Shown here: in pieces, positions 17,959 through 27,005 of the stretch
Numbering within the stretch: the stretch's first letter is position 1
Layout: each line of letters opens with the position of its first letter
From: an uncultured Bacilli bacterium
Lineage (GTDB): Bacteria; Bacillota_I; Bacilli_A; ML615J-28; CAG-698
DNA length: 64,000 nt
Assembly (NCBI GenBank): GCA_934096585.1
Contig: CAKOMG010000004.1
Span: forward strand, 124,001 to 188,000
Direction: 5' to 3'
Made by a program: the position numbers and the translations under genes
The notes under the pieces: model-generated
Told to the model about the DNA's origin: nothing
The model's input: the letters and a program-made list of their open reading frames with translations, nothing else
The model's database searches: none

Positions 17959-20900
17959 ATGAAAAAGTTTATAGCATTTATTATGGTTTTAGCACTTTCA
18001 TTTATGCTTTTTGGCTGCGACAAATCAAATAGTGATATTAAGGCAATTGAAAAAGTTTATGAAAGTTTATTTAAAGATATTGATAGACAAAATGTAACTA
18101 GTGATCTAAACTTTCCATCATCAGTTGGTGAAGTGTATATTGTATATTTATCAAGTGATGATAGTGTTATTTCAACAACAGGAAAAGTTATTAGAGGAAC
18201 AGAAGATCAGGTAATTGTTATTACAATTAATCTTAGCAAGAATGATCAAAATATAGAAAAACGTGTAAGTTTCGTTGTTAAAAAACTAGAACAAAATGAC
18301 ACTGATGATAAAGCTTATATAGAAAAAACATATCAGAAATTATTTGAAAACATTGATAAAGATAATGTAACAAATGATTTATCATTTATTAATTCATTTG
18401 ATGGTGTAACTATTAGATATTCATCAAGTAATGAAAGTGTCATCTCATCAACAGGAAAAGTTACAAGACAAGCAGTAGACACAAAAGTAACAATTGATGT
18501 TGAATTAACATATAACAATACAAAACTAGAAAAAATTATTGAATTTACAGTAAAAAAAATAGATGAAATAATTCCAGATATAAAAGAACTTCAAACAGCT
18601 TTTAATAAATTGGTTAATTTTAAATTAAATGCTCATGTTGTGATGAAAGGGAGTAATTCAGGTGAATACACTATCGATTATTTATATGATACTGATAAAA
18701 TTGCCTGGGTTGATTCTGAAGGATTTGAGTATTATGTAGTTTATGAAAATGATTCAATTTATGGTATCTATAATGATGAAGATGGAAAGTATTATAAAAC
18801 AAAAAGTGACACTGATGAATTCTATTTAATGATTCAATATTATGGTGGTTTTGATGATTTCTATTTTGATGAATTAAATGCAAGTGATTTTGAATATAAG
18901 GATGGTTATTATGTGCCAAAAGCTGATAAATTGCAAGATGTAGCAAAATTAGTAATTGGAGACTTTAATTATGAAGATACAGACGGTAGTGCTACTGATG
19001 TATTTAATTATTTCAAAATAAAAGTGGAGAACGAAACAGTAACAGAAATAGTTTGTGAATCTGTTTATAATGAAGTCACAACAAATGCAACAACTACTGA
19101 TACATATAAATACACTTTAACGTTTACTGATTATAATAAAGTGAATATTACTTTACCAACAATTAGTGATAAACCAGATTCAACACAAATTAATGAAATA
19201 TCTGAAGTATATGAAACAGAAAATAATTTATCTGTTTATACTGGAGGTAATGTTACAGGAATTTTAGGTCAGTATATGTATATTAGTAATGGTAATCAGT
19301 CATTAACACTATATTTCGATAAAAATTCTGAAGTAGATTATAGTAATGTTAAAATTGGTGATTATATAGAAGTATTAGGAATCAAAACTGAATATAAAGG
19401 ATTAGTTGAAGTATCAACAATCACAAGCTTAATTATTAAAGAAGATAAATATCATGTTTTTCCAGCTATTGATGTGACTACACTTAGTGACATTAATAAA
19501 GTCACACAACAAGGAACTATAGTTAATTTAAATAATGTAGTTGTAAAAAGTGCTTATGAAAAATCTGGCACAAGAGGTGATTATAAATTAACTGTTACAG
19601 ATGGCACAACTGATATGTTAGTATTTATAAAATCAGTTAATGAAAGCAGTTATCATGATCAATTAGCTGCATTAGCAGTTGGTGATTGTATTAACTTAAA
19701 TAATTTTGTAGTTTCATGGTATGATGGCGTTCAGGTTATGGCAATAAGTGATTCTGCTATAACAGATGCGTATGGATTAAAAATTGGAACTACAGTAATA
19801 ACAGTAGATTTGGAAACAGAATTAAATGATGCTTTAAATGGTATTGTTTTAAGTTATGTTACTAAAGATGGCGAAGAGCCAGTTGAGTTAAGTGCTTGTA
19901 CAGTTGATTCTTCAACTTATAACAAGAGTGTTGCTGGGACATACTTAATTACAATAACTTATAAAGATTCAAGTGCTACAGTTAAAATAATTGTGAAGAG
20001 AGCTTTAACAGATGCATTTAAATCTGATGATGCAACTGACATTAAAGGTTTATCAGAAAAATATTCTTTAACTGTTGGACTTCCTTCAACAGGAAATGTA
20101 AATGTATTAGTTTTGCCAATTGCATTCACTGACCAAACTGTTCCAACAAACTATAAAGATACATTAACAAAAGCTTTTAATGGGACTAGTGAAGAAACAG
20201 GATGGGAAAGTTTAAATTCTTATTACCAAAAATCTTCATATGGTAAATTAAATATTTCTGCAACTGTTATGGATGTTTACAATACTAATGAAAAATTTGA
20301 TAAAACTGCAAATTATGATTCTGCAATAGATTTGACTTATTTACATCAATCATTAGCATACTATGATTCAACAATCAATTATAATGATTATGATGCTAAT
20401 GATGATGGCTATATTGATTGTGTATATTTAGTTTATCTTGCTCCATATTCGACTGCTGATGACTCTATATGGTGGGCATTCACATCAAAAGATGAAACAT
20501 CTAAAAAATATGATGACAAGCAAACAGATTTTTATATGTTTTTAAGTTACGATTTCTTTAATGATCCATTTATTATGGATGATGAAGATGAATCAAAGGA
20601 TGTTTATATTAATATTAATTCACAAACAATCATTCATGAAACAGGTCATGCTTTAGGACTTGATGACTATTATGATTATGATACTTCTAAAGGACCTGCC
20701 GGTGGTATTGGTGGTGGCGATATGATGGATTACAATGTTGGTGATCATAATGCTTATTCGAAGACATTACTAGGATGGATTACTCCAACAGTTCTAATTA
20801 ATAAAGATTATACAGCTACCTTAAAATCATTTGGTGCAAGTGGAGATGCAATAATTGTTGCTAAAGATTGGAATAATTCATATTTTGGAGAATATTTCAT

Positions 20901-21270
20901 TATTGATTTTTATACATGTGATGGTTTAAATACTGCATCAAAAGGAACAAGTGGATTATTTGCAGTTAATGGAGTACGAATTTATCATATTGATTCAACT
21001 CTTTCTAAAACTAAAGATTCTATTTGGGAAGTAACTGAATATGATAATAGCTATACAGCTCATAAATTAATTAAATTAATTGAAGCTGATGGAAGAAATG
21101 ATATTGAATCTACGACAGGATCTATTTATGGAGGCCATAGTGAAGATTCAGATTTATTCCAAACTAATGATTCTATTGAATTAAAATGGTATGATGGAAC
21201 TATTGCAACAACAATGACAGTTAATCAAATTACAACTGATGGGGCAAATATTTCTTTTATTTTCAAATAG
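17959..21270 (+). CDS. Large M6-like metalloprotease lipoprotein
   Basis: A 1103-residue lipoprotein, lipidated at Cys20 (LFGC). Two consecutive similar domains of about 85 residues (about 28-113 and 115-200) share the pattern of a short helix, IDxxNVTxDLxF, and SSxxSVISxTGKV, the layout of bacterial Ig-like spacers. A middle region and an OB-like segment (GTIVNLNNVVV, about 515-600) follow. The catalytic part begins near 710 (VLVLPIAFTD). Zinc motif HETGHALGLDDYYD starts at residue 893, and a Met-turn-like GGGDMMDYN lies after it. This arrangement resembles M6 (immune-inhibitor-A-like) proteases. It should be an ectoenzyme anchored to the cell surface and has its own promoter and terminator. 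Confidence 0.88.
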   Translation: MKKFIAFIMVLALSFMLFGCDKSNSDIKAIEKVYESLFKDIDRQNVTSDLNFPSSVGEVYIVYLSSDDSVISTTGKVIRGTEDQVIVITINLSKNDQNIEKRVSFVVKKLEQNDTDDKAYIEKTYQKLFENIDKDNVTNDLSFINSFDGVTIRYSSSNESVISSTGKVTRQAVDTKVTIDVELTYNNTKLEKIIEFTVKKIDEIIPDIKELQTAFNKLVNFKLNAHVVMKGSNSGEYTIDYLYDTDKIAWVDSEGFEYYVVYENDSIYGIYNDEDGKYYKTKSDTDEFYLMIQYYGGFDDFYFDELNASDFEYKDGYYVPKADKLQDVAKLVIGDFNYEDTDGSATDVFNYFKIKVENETVTEIVCESVYNEVTTNATTTDTYKYTLTFTDYNKVNITLPTISDKPDSTQINEISEVYETENNLSVYTGGNVTGILGQYMYISNGNQSLTLYFDKNSEVDYSNVKIGDYIEVLGIKTEYKGLVEVSTITSLIIKEDKYHVFPAIDVTTLSDINKVTQQGTIVNLNNVVVKSAYEKSGTRGDYKLTVTDGTTDMLVFIKSVNESSYHDQLAALAVGDCINLNNFVVSWYDGVQVMAISDSAITDAYGLKIGTTVITVDLETELNDALNGIVLSYVTKDGEEPVELSACTVDSSTYNKSVAGTYLITITYKDSSATVKIIVKRALTDAFKSDDATDIKGLSEKYSLTVGLPSTGNVNVLVLPIAFTDQTVPTNYKDTLTKAFNGTSEETGWESLNSYYQKSSYGKLNISATVMDVYNTNEKFDKTANYDSAIDLTYLHQSLAYYDSTINYNDYDANDDGYIDCVYLVYLAPYSTADDSIWWAFTSKDETSKKYDDKQTDFYMFLSYDFFNDPFIMDDEDESKDVYININSQTIIHETGHALGLDDYYDYDTSKGPAGGIGGGDMMDYNVGDHNAYSKTLLGWITPTVLINKDYTATLKSFGASGDAIIVAKDWNNSYFGEYFIIDFYTCDGLNTASKGTSGLFAVNGVRIYHIDSTLSKTKDSIWEVTEYDNSYTAHKLIKLIEADGRNDIESTTGSIYGGHSEDSDLFQTNDSIELKWYDGTIATTMTVNQITTDGANISFIFK

Positions 21271-21282
21271 AATAGTTATTAC

Positions 21283-21332
21283 AAAGATAGTAATAGATTT
21301 ATTTAAGGATTTATCTATTATTATCTTTTTTT
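21283..21332 (+). terminator. Rho-independent terminator after the metalloprotease
   Basis: A 16-pair stem AAAGATAGTAATAGAT / ATCTATTATTATCTTT (one G-T pair) with a 14-base loop, followed by T residues. Confidence 0.85.
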
Positions 21333-21336
21333 CGTA

Positions 21337-21365
21337 TTGAATTTATAAATTAAAAATGTTATAAT
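21337..21365 (+). promoter_or_regulatory. Extended -10 promoter for the PHP phosphatase operon
   Basis: TTGAAT at 21337-21342, 17 bases, then TGTTATAAT ending at 21365. GAGGT lies just before the ATG at 21389. Confidence 0.78.
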
Positions 21366-21388
21366 ATTAATACTTATGAGGTATAAAA

Positions 21389-22189
21389 ATGAATCGAATT
21401 AGCAATTATCATAGCCATATATATTTGTGTGGTCATGCAACTGGAGATGTTGAAGACTATGTTAAAGAAGCTATTAAATGGGGGTATAAAGAAATAGGCA
21501 TTTCTGACCATGGACCAATTCCTGAAAGTTTTGTAGGTGCGGAAAAATATAAATTATTTTGGCTAGATCGTTTTATGACTTTAGATAAATTTAAAAATGT
21601 ATATTTAAAATCATTAGAGGAAGCCAAAAAAAAGTATTCAAATATTAATATATTAAAAGGATTAGAAATAGAATATATTCCTAATCATGATGATTATTAT
21701 CAAATGTTGTTTAATCAAGTAGATTACTTAAATTATGGAGTACATTTTTTTTATAATGGACAAACAATTATTGATACTTACTTAGAAATGACAGAAAACG
21801 ATATGGAATATTATGCCAAAAATGTTGAAGAAGCATTGTCAAAAGGATGGTTTAGTTGCCTCGTACATCCTGACTTATATTTATATCATGTAAAGACATT
21901 TACAAAGTTTCATGAACAAATAGCTAGATCAATTATTTCATCATGTATAAAATATAATGTATATTTAGAAATTAATGCTAATGGCAAAGATAAATATCCC
22001 AGAATAGAATTTTGGAATATCGTTAAAGAGTACAAAGACGCAAAAATTATTATTGGTAGCGATGCACATAAAATTGAAGATTTTCATGGTGAAAATGTTA
22101 AAAGGGTAATGGAATTTGCGAAAGCATTATCACTAAATATACAAGAAAAAATGGTTTTAAAAGAACACAAACAGGTAATACAAAAATGA
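21389..22189 (+). CDS. PHP-domain histidinol-phosphatase-like hydrolase
   Basis: A 266-residue PHP-fold metallophosphatase. The first metal motif is HSH (H8, H10), GISDHG gives the next ligands, GLEIEYIPNHDDYY the Glu, CLVHPDLY a further His, and IIGSDAHKIEDF the final Asp/His pair. This matches the HisJ type of histidinol-phosphate phosphatase. No other histidine biosynthesis gene is in the window, so it may act on another small phosphate ester. It ends in TGA, overlapping the ATG of the next gene (ATGA), a sign of coupled translation. Confidence 0.87.
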   Translation: MNRISNYHSHIYLCGHATGDVEDYVKEAIKWGYKEIGISDHGPIPESFVGAEKYKLFWLDRFMTLDKFKNVYLKSLEEAKKKYSNINILKGLEIEYIPNHDDYYQMLFNQVDYLNYGVHFFYNGQTIIDTYLEMTENDMEYYAKNVEEALSKGWFSCLVHPDLYLYHVKTFTKFHEQIARSIISSCIKYNVYLEINANGKDKYPRIEFWNIVKEYKDAKIIIGSDAHKIEDFHGENVKRVMEFAKALSLNIQEKMVLKEHKQVIQK

Positions 22190-23256
22190 CAATTATTGAA
22201 GTAAAAAATAAAAAACAATTAAAACAATTCATTGATTTTCCTAATCAATTATATAAAAGAGATACTAATTATATATTTAAAAATGATAAGGCTATTTTTT
22301 ATAAATTGAAAATTAAAGTTTTAAAAGAAAAATTTATAAAATGTTTAATGTATGAAAAAAATAGTGTTATTGTTGGTAGAGTTGCATTTTATTATGGTAT
22401 CCATGAAAAAGTAAAAACTTGTTTCTTTATATATTTAGATTTTATAGAAAATGCAAAAATAGTTAATGAAATGTTCGACTATATATTTCAGGATATGAAA
22501 GTTAATGAAGTGAACAAAATTATAGGGCCAGCTAGTCATGATATTTTTGATGATAATGGAGTCTTGGTTCAAGGATTTGATTTTCCACCTTCTGTTTTTA
22601 GTACTTATAATAATAATTATTATGGAAATATTCTTGAGAATTTTGGATTTGAAAAATTAAATGATTATGTGGATTTGAAAATAAATGAAAACTTAATTAG
22701 ACAAAAAGATTTAAACGTTATTGCATTGACAATGAGAAGAAGATATAATTTTGAAATTATTAAGGCAAGTTCAATAAAAAATAAAAACGAGCTAATCGCT
22801 CAAATCTTTAATGATACAAAGCCAGGAAAAGAAGAGTATATTAAAAAATATTTGTCTTTTATTGAAAAGCAAATAAATTATGATTTTGTTCTTATTGCAA
22901 AAGAAAAAGAAACAGATGAGCCAATGGCCTGCATTGTTGCTGTTCCTGATTATAATGAAATGCATACGAAAAAATCTAAAATAATTAAAGCTTATAGATT
23001 AAGGAAAAAGCAAACTAAAAAAGTTAAGATTATTGAATTAAGAATAATGCCTAAATATTATAAAACTGACTTAGGAATATATTTATGTAGTCAATTATTA
23101 AAATTACTTGATGAGCAAAATATTCAAAATGTTTCAATTGGAAGAATAAAAGAAAATGATTCTTATAATATGAAAATTTATAGAAAGTTGGGTGCAGAGA
23201 TATCACATGTTTATCGGTTATATAAATATGATATAGATCAAAACAAAGAAAAATAG
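22186..23256 (+). CDS. GNAT-like acyltransferase-family protein (YghO-like)
   Basis: A 356-residue protein with two parts. The first starts with the KQLKQFIDFPNQLYKRD segment typical of a family of large predicted N-acetyltransferases (YghO-like). The second contains KIIELRIMPKYYKTDLGIYLCSQLLKLL and IGRIKENDSYNMKIYRKLGAE, the acetyl-CoA loop region and the last helix of a GNAT fold. The Gly-rich loop is weaker than in classical GNATs. The substrate is unknown. It overlaps the PHP gene by four bases. Confidence 0.72.
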   Translation: MTIIEVKNKKQLKQFIDFPNQLYKRDTNYIFKNDKAIFYKLKIKVLKEKFIKCLMYEKNSVIVGRVAFYYGIHEKVKTCFFIYLDFIENAKIVNEMFDYIFQDMKVNEVNKIIGPASHDIFDDNGVLVQGFDFPPSVFSTYNNNYYGNILENFGFEKLNDYVDLKINENLIRQKDLNVIALTMRRRYNFEIIKASSIKNKNELIAQIFNDTKPGKEEYIKKYLSFIEKQINYDFVLIAKEKETDEPMACIVAVPDYNEMHTKKSKIIKAYRLRKKQTKKVKIIELRIMPKYYKTDLGIYLCSQLLKLLDEQNIQNVSIGRIKENDSYNMKIYRKLGAEISHVYRLYKYDIDQNKEK

Positions 23257-23268
23257 AATATTTAGATA

Positions 23269-23300
23269 AAAAAAGAACTCATCAAGAGTTCCTTTTTTTT
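23269..23300. terminator. Bidirectional terminator
   Basis: GAACTC / GAGTTC stem with an ATCAA loop, flanked by A and T runs. It separates the convergent GNAT-like gene and the minus-strand small membrane protein gene. Confidence 0.8.
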
Positions 23301-23307
23301 ATTATAA

Positions 23308-23541
23308 CTAGTCAATCCACCAAATTGGTTTGCCTAATAATACACAAATTAAATCCACAATCCAAAGAATTACAAATCCTCCGCATAATAATAATATTAA
23401 TGCTAAAACAATTCCTAAAACATTGTTTGCAGCGATACTTTTGAATAATCTAATTAAATTTCCATAAGCACCATATAATAATACTAAAAGCACACGAACA
23501 ATCCATGGAAGTCTTTCTAACGCTTTTACTAAATTTTTCAT
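23308..23541 (-). CDS. Small two-helix membrane protein
   Basis: A 77-residue protein with a basic N-terminus, a hydrophobic segment at about 14-27, a second longer one at about 41-70, and a Trp-rich C-terminus (GKPIWWID). This resembles the TM2/Pmp3 style of small membrane proteins but I cannot assign a family with certainty. A perfect GAAAGGAG site precedes the ATG, and a minus-strand promoter is visible upstream. It stands alone, convergent with its left neighbour and divergent from the HAD gene. Confidence 0.8.
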   Translation of the reverse strand: MKNLVKALERLPWIVRVLLVLLYGAYGNLIRLFKSIAANNVLGIVLALILLLCGGFVILWIVDLICVLLGKPIWWID

Positions 23542-23570
23542 AATTAATCTCCTTTCATTATGATAATATA

Positions 23571-23599
23571 ATTATACAATAAAGCGTTCAATTTTGCAA
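23571..23599 (-). promoter_or_regulatory. Promoter for the small membrane protein gene
   Basis: On the minus strand TTGCAA (23599-23594), 17 bases, then TATAAT (23576-23571). Confidence 0.65.
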
Positions 23600-23618
23600 T
23601 ATTAAATCTATTACTTAA

Positions 23619-23647
23619 TTGATTTTTTATATTTGTTGTGATATAAT
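23619..23647 (+). promoter_or_regulatory. Extended -10 promoter for the HAD gene
   Basis: TTGATT at 23619-23624, 17 bases, then TATAAT at 23642-23647 preceded by TGA. It is arranged back to back with the minus-strand promoter at 23571-23599. Confidence 0.7.
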
Positions 23648-23668
23648 TATTAAAAATGGAGATAATAT

Positions 23669-24526
23669 ATGAGAAAAAGACCAGTAGTTGCTTTAATGTA
23701 TGATTTTGATAAAACTTTATGTAATGAAGATATGCAAAATTATGGTTTTATTCCAGATTTAGAGATGACACCTGAACAGTTTTGGACTGAAACATCAGTA
23801 TTTGGTGAAAAGCAAAATATGGAAAAAATACTTGCATATATGTATATGATGGTTACAAAAGCAGAAGAAAAAGGAATTACATTAACAAAAAAATATTTGC
23901 GTAGTTTAGGTACATCAATTAAATTTTATAAAGGAGTAGTTTCATGGTTTAAACGTATAAATGATTATGGAGCATCTTTAGGACTTGATGTGGAACATTA
24001 TATTATTTCATCGGGCATAAAAGATATTATAGAAGGGTCTGAGATAGCCCATGAATTTAAAAAAATATATGCGTGTGAATATGTATATGATAAAAATGGT
24101 GCTGCCATTTGGCCGAAACTAGCAATAAATTATACCATGAAAACTCAATTTGTGTTTAGAATTTCTAAAGGTGTTGATCGAATTAATGATGATGATACAG
24201 TAAATGAAAAAATGTCTGAACAAGATAGAAGAGTGTTATATCGTAATATGATTTATCTAGGTGATGGGATAACAGATATACCTTGTATGCGCTTAGTAAA
24301 GGATAAACAAGGCAAATCCATTGCTGTTTATCCAAAAGGCAAAAAAGAAAAAGTGGCAGGTTTATTACGTGACAAGAGAGTAAATTATATATCTCTTGCC
24401 GATTATTCTGAAAATTCAGAATTGGAGAATATCGTTAAACTTCAACTTGAGTATATTGCTTTATTATCAAAGATTGAAGAAAAAGAGAAAAAGCAATTGA
24501 TTAGTGTGACATCTAAGGAGGATTAG
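23669..24526 (+). CDS. HAD-superfamily phosphatase
   Basis: A 285-residue haloacid-dehalogenase-fold hydrolase. Motif I is DFDKT with nucleophile Asp12 and acid Asp14, motif II is in IISSG near residue 113, and the C-terminal GDGITDIPCM carries the metal-binding Asp residues. The cap is a helical insertion between motifs I and II, as in phosphoserine-phosphatase-like members. The substrate is unknown. It heads an operon with a coiled-coil membrane protein and a DUF523 protein. Confidence 0.87.
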   Translation: MRKRPVVALMYDFDKTLCNEDMQNYGFIPDLEMTPEQFWTETSVFGEKQNMEKILAYMYMMVTKAEEKGITLTKKYLRSLGTSIKFYKGVVSWFKRINDYGASLGLDVEHYIISSGIKDIIEGSEIAHEFKKIYACEYVYDKNGAAIWPKLAINYTMKTQFVFRISKGVDRINDDDTVNEKMSEQDRRVLYRNMIYLGDGITDIPCMRLVKDKQGKSIAVYPKGKKEKVAGLLRDKRVNYISLADYSENSELENIVKLQLEYIALLSKIEEKEKKQLISVTSKED

Positions 24527-24530
24527 TAAT

Positions 24531-24932
24531 ATGTTTAAAAAAGCCAATAAATCAGAATTAAAAACATGGATGATAGGAGACATTATTCTGTTTATAATAT
24601 GTACTATTGCATCTATTTCTATGTTAGGTACATATGTCAATGATAAAAAGATTAGTTATTTAATATTTGGTATTATTTTTATTTGTGTTATTTTATTTTG
24701 TGCATTTATGTTCATTAAGATGATTAAAGCTTACATTACATATGATGGCAGAAAGAAAATAATGGATGAACAAGCAGAGAAAGATAGATTGCAAAAAGAG
24801 CAAGAAGAAAAAGAAAGATTGCAAAACGAGCAAGAAGAAACTAAAAAATTTATAGAAGAATATCACAAAAAAGTGCAAGAAGCTGAAGAACAAAGAAAAA
24901 AAGAACATGAAAACGAAAATAGGAATAAGTAG
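24531..24932 (+). CDS. Small membrane protein with charged coiled-coil tail
   Basis: 133 residues: two hydrophobic segments (about 14-33 and 44-64), then a cytoplasmic tail rich in Glu, Gln, Lys and Arg. The tail contains a near repeat (DRLQKEQEEK / ERLQNEQEET) and is surely a coiled coil. A strong AAGGAGG site lies upstream. No family is recognised. Its last 26 bases are shared with the start of the DUF523 gene. Confidence 0.78.
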   Translation: MFKKANKSELKTWMIGDIILFIICTIASISMLGTYVNDKKISYLIFGIIFICVILFCAFMFIKMIKAYITYDGRKKIMDEQAEKDRLQKEQEEKERLQNEQEETKKFIEEYHKKVQEAEEQRKKEHENENRNK

Positions 24933-25341
24933 CTGTCTATTAGGGTTTAATTGTAAGTACAATGGGCTTTCTAATTATATAGAAGAAATAGAAGAGTTAA
25001 AATCAAAATATGAGCTTGTGCCTATATGCCCAGAAGTATTAGGTGGGTTAGGTGTTCCTAGACCACCAGCTGAAATAAAGAATGATAAGGTTATAAATGC
25101 AAATAGTTTTGATGTAACAGAGAACTACCAACTTGGAGCTATTAAAGCTTTAGAAATTTTAAAAGAAAATAATGTAAAAATAGTTATTTTAAAATCGAAA
25201 AGTCCTTCTTGTGGTTATAAAAAAATATATGATGGATCGTTTACTCATTCTTTGAAGAACGGCAATGGTGTTTCATCAAATTTGTTTTTAAAACACGGAA
25301 TAAAAATTTATAATGAAAATAATTTTAAAGATTTACTATAA
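24907..25341 (+). CDS. DUF523-family protein
   Basis: A 144-residue protein matching DUF523: the N-terminal GISSCLLGFNCKYNG, the central CPEVLGGLGVPRPPAEI, and KSKSPSCG. The conserved cysteines in each block suggest a metal or Fe-S site or a redox role, but the function is not established. It begins inside the coiled-coil gene in another frame and has no clear ribosome binding site of its own, so translation is likely coupled. Confidence 0.88.
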   Translation: MKTKIGISSCLLGFNCKYNGLSNYIEEIEELKSKYELVPICPEVLGGLGVPRPPAEIKNDKVINANSFDVTENYQLGAIKALEILKENNVKIVILKSKSPSCGYKKIYDGSFTHSLKNGNGVSSNLFLKHGIKIYNENNFKDLL

Positions 25342-25357
25342 GTAAGTCTTTTTTTTA
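25327..25357 (+). terminator. Rho-independent terminator after DUF523
   Basis: AAGATTTACT pairs with AGTAAGTCTT (ten pairs, one G-T) around a three-base loop, followed by a T run. It overlaps the stop codon. Confidence 0.75.
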
Positions 25358-25386
25358 TGGAATGTTTTAAACAAATATGGTATAAT
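25358..25386 (+). promoter_or_regulatory. Extended -10 promoter upstream of cardiolipin synthase
   Basis: A weak -35 (TGGAAT, 25358-25363), 17 bases, then TGGTATAAT ending at 25386. The ATG is about 74 bases on, so this leader is longer than usual here. Confidence 0.6.
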
Positions 25387-25459
25387 AATATTACAATTAC
25401 TATTATAAAAATATTTCTTTTTCTTATTATATATAGGAAGAATAGAAAAGAGGAATAAA

Positions 25460-26998
25460 ATGAAGGTTATAAAAACAATTTTTAGTAGATGGATAATTAT
25501 TTCATTATTGATACTAATTCAAATCATTGGTGTTGTAATTTTATTGGCTTATCTAGAAGATTCTTTTGTATATGTGTCAGTGGGATGTAGAATTTTAAGT
25601 ATTATAATATTACTACATATTGTGTATAAGTATGAGAAACCTGAATATAAAATACCATGGATTATTGCTGTATTGTTAATTCCTTCACTTGGATTAGTTG
25701 TTTATTTCTTATTTGGACATGTAATTATGTCTAGAAAAATGAGAAGGAAATATCAAAGTGAAGAGGATATGAGGCAAAGGGCATTAGCTAATAAAAAGGA
25801 TTTAACAGTGGAATTAGAAAATATTGATCCAGAACTAGCAGGTCAAGTGAAATACATTACCGCAACTGCAAAAGAAAAAGTATTTTCCAAAACTTCATGC
25901 ACATATTTAAGGTCAGGCGAAGACTATTTTGCCAGTTTATTAACAGACTTAAAAAATGCAAAACATTTTATTTTTCTTGAATATTTCATTTTAGGAAAAG
26001 GAAAAATCTTGGATCAAGTAATAGAAATTTTAGAAGAAAAAGTAAAAGAAGGCGTAGAGGTAAGAGTTATATATGATGATATAGGAAGTATTAAAGTTTT
26101 ACCTTATAATTACGATGATAGATTAAAGAAAAAAGGCATTAAATGTATAAAATTTAATAAATATCGACCTTTTGCTAATGTAGCATATAACAATAGAGAT
26201 CACCGAAAAATTGTTGTTATAGATGGTTACATTGGTTATACTGGTGGTATCAATATTGCGGATGAATACTGTAATTATATAGAAAGATTCGGACATTGGA
26301 AAGATACCGGAATTAGATTATATGGTGAAGCTGTTGAAACTTTGACTTTTATGTTTATAAAAAGTTATAATATTTTTGGTAATGAAAAGTTAAAATATGC
26401 CAATTATGGTTCAAATAAATATTTAAACGAAAAAATAGAGTCATGTGGCTATTTTCAACCATTTGGTGATGGCCCTGCTCCAATTGATGAGTATTATATT
26501 GGTGAAAATGCTTATATGAATATGATTAATCAAGCAACCAAATATCTTTACATTACAACTCCATATCTTATTGTTGACCATGAGTTGAGTAACGCTTTAT
26601 GTAATGCAGCTTTAAGAGGAGTAGATGTAAGAATAATTACGCCAGGAATTCCAGATAAAAAAATTGTTAATATCATTACAAAAAATAGTTATGGACCACT
26701 TATAAAAGCTGGTGTAAAAATTTATGAATATACTCCTGGTTTCATTCATGCTAAATCAATGATAGCAGATGATAAGTGTGCAATTATTGGAACAATTAAT
26801 TTGGATTATCGCAGTCTAGTTCATCATTTTGAATGTGGTTGCTTAATAATAAATAATCCAGTAATTCAGGATATTAAAGATGACTTTCTAAAAACACAAG
26901 AATTATCACAAATGCCATCCAAAAAAGTATATGAAAGTAAGCATTTGTTATACAAACTATTTGTATGTATTTTGAAATTATTTGCGCCATTGATGTAG
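25460..26998 (+). CDS. cls: Cardiolipin synthase (phospholipase D type)
   Basis: A 512-residue membrane enzyme that joins two phosphatidylglycerol molecules. Two N-terminal hydrophobic segments (about 10-32 and 36-85) anchor it. Two HKD motifs follow: HRKIVVID starting at His248 and HAKSMIADD starting at His430, each followed by GG or GT and Asn. The length is typical of the Bacillus ClsA type. An AGAGGA sequence precedes the start. A flavoprotein gene follows after seven bases, so the operon includes membrane-lipid and redox functions. Confidence 0.94.
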   Translation: MKVIKTIFSRWIIISLLILIQIIGVVILLAYLEDSFVYVSVGCRILSIIILLHIVYKYEKPEYKIPWIIAVLLIPSLGLVVYFLFGHVIMSRKMRRKYQSEEDMRQRALANKKDLTVELENIDPELAGQVKYITATAKEKVFSKTSCTYLRSGEDYFASLLTDLKNAKHFIFLEYFILGKGKILDQVIEILEEKVKEGVEVRVIYDDIGSIKVLPYNYDDRLKKKGIKCIKFNKYRPFANVAYNNRDHRKIVVIDGYIGYTGGINIADEYCNYIERFGHWKDTGIRLYGEAVETLTFMFIKSYNIFGNEKLKYANYGSNKYLNEKIESCGYFQPFGDGPAPIDEYYIGENAYMNMINQATKYLYITTPYLIVDHELSNALCNAALRGVDVRIITPGIPDKKIVNIITKNSYGPLIKAGVKIYEYTPGFIHAKSMIADDKCAIIGTINLDYRSLVHHFECGCLIINNPVIQDIKDDFLKTQELSQMPSKKVYESKHLLYKLFVCILKLFAPLM

Positions 26999-27005
26999 GT
27001 ATATT

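Noticed and set aside
18671..18946. His/Asn-rich minus-strand open frame
   Set aside because: Mirror image of Asp/Tyr/Asn-rich codons in the metalloprotease gene, with no start signals.
24770..24845. Short direct repeats
   Set aside because: They encode the Lys/Glu/Gln heptads of a coiled coil and are not a DNA repeat element.
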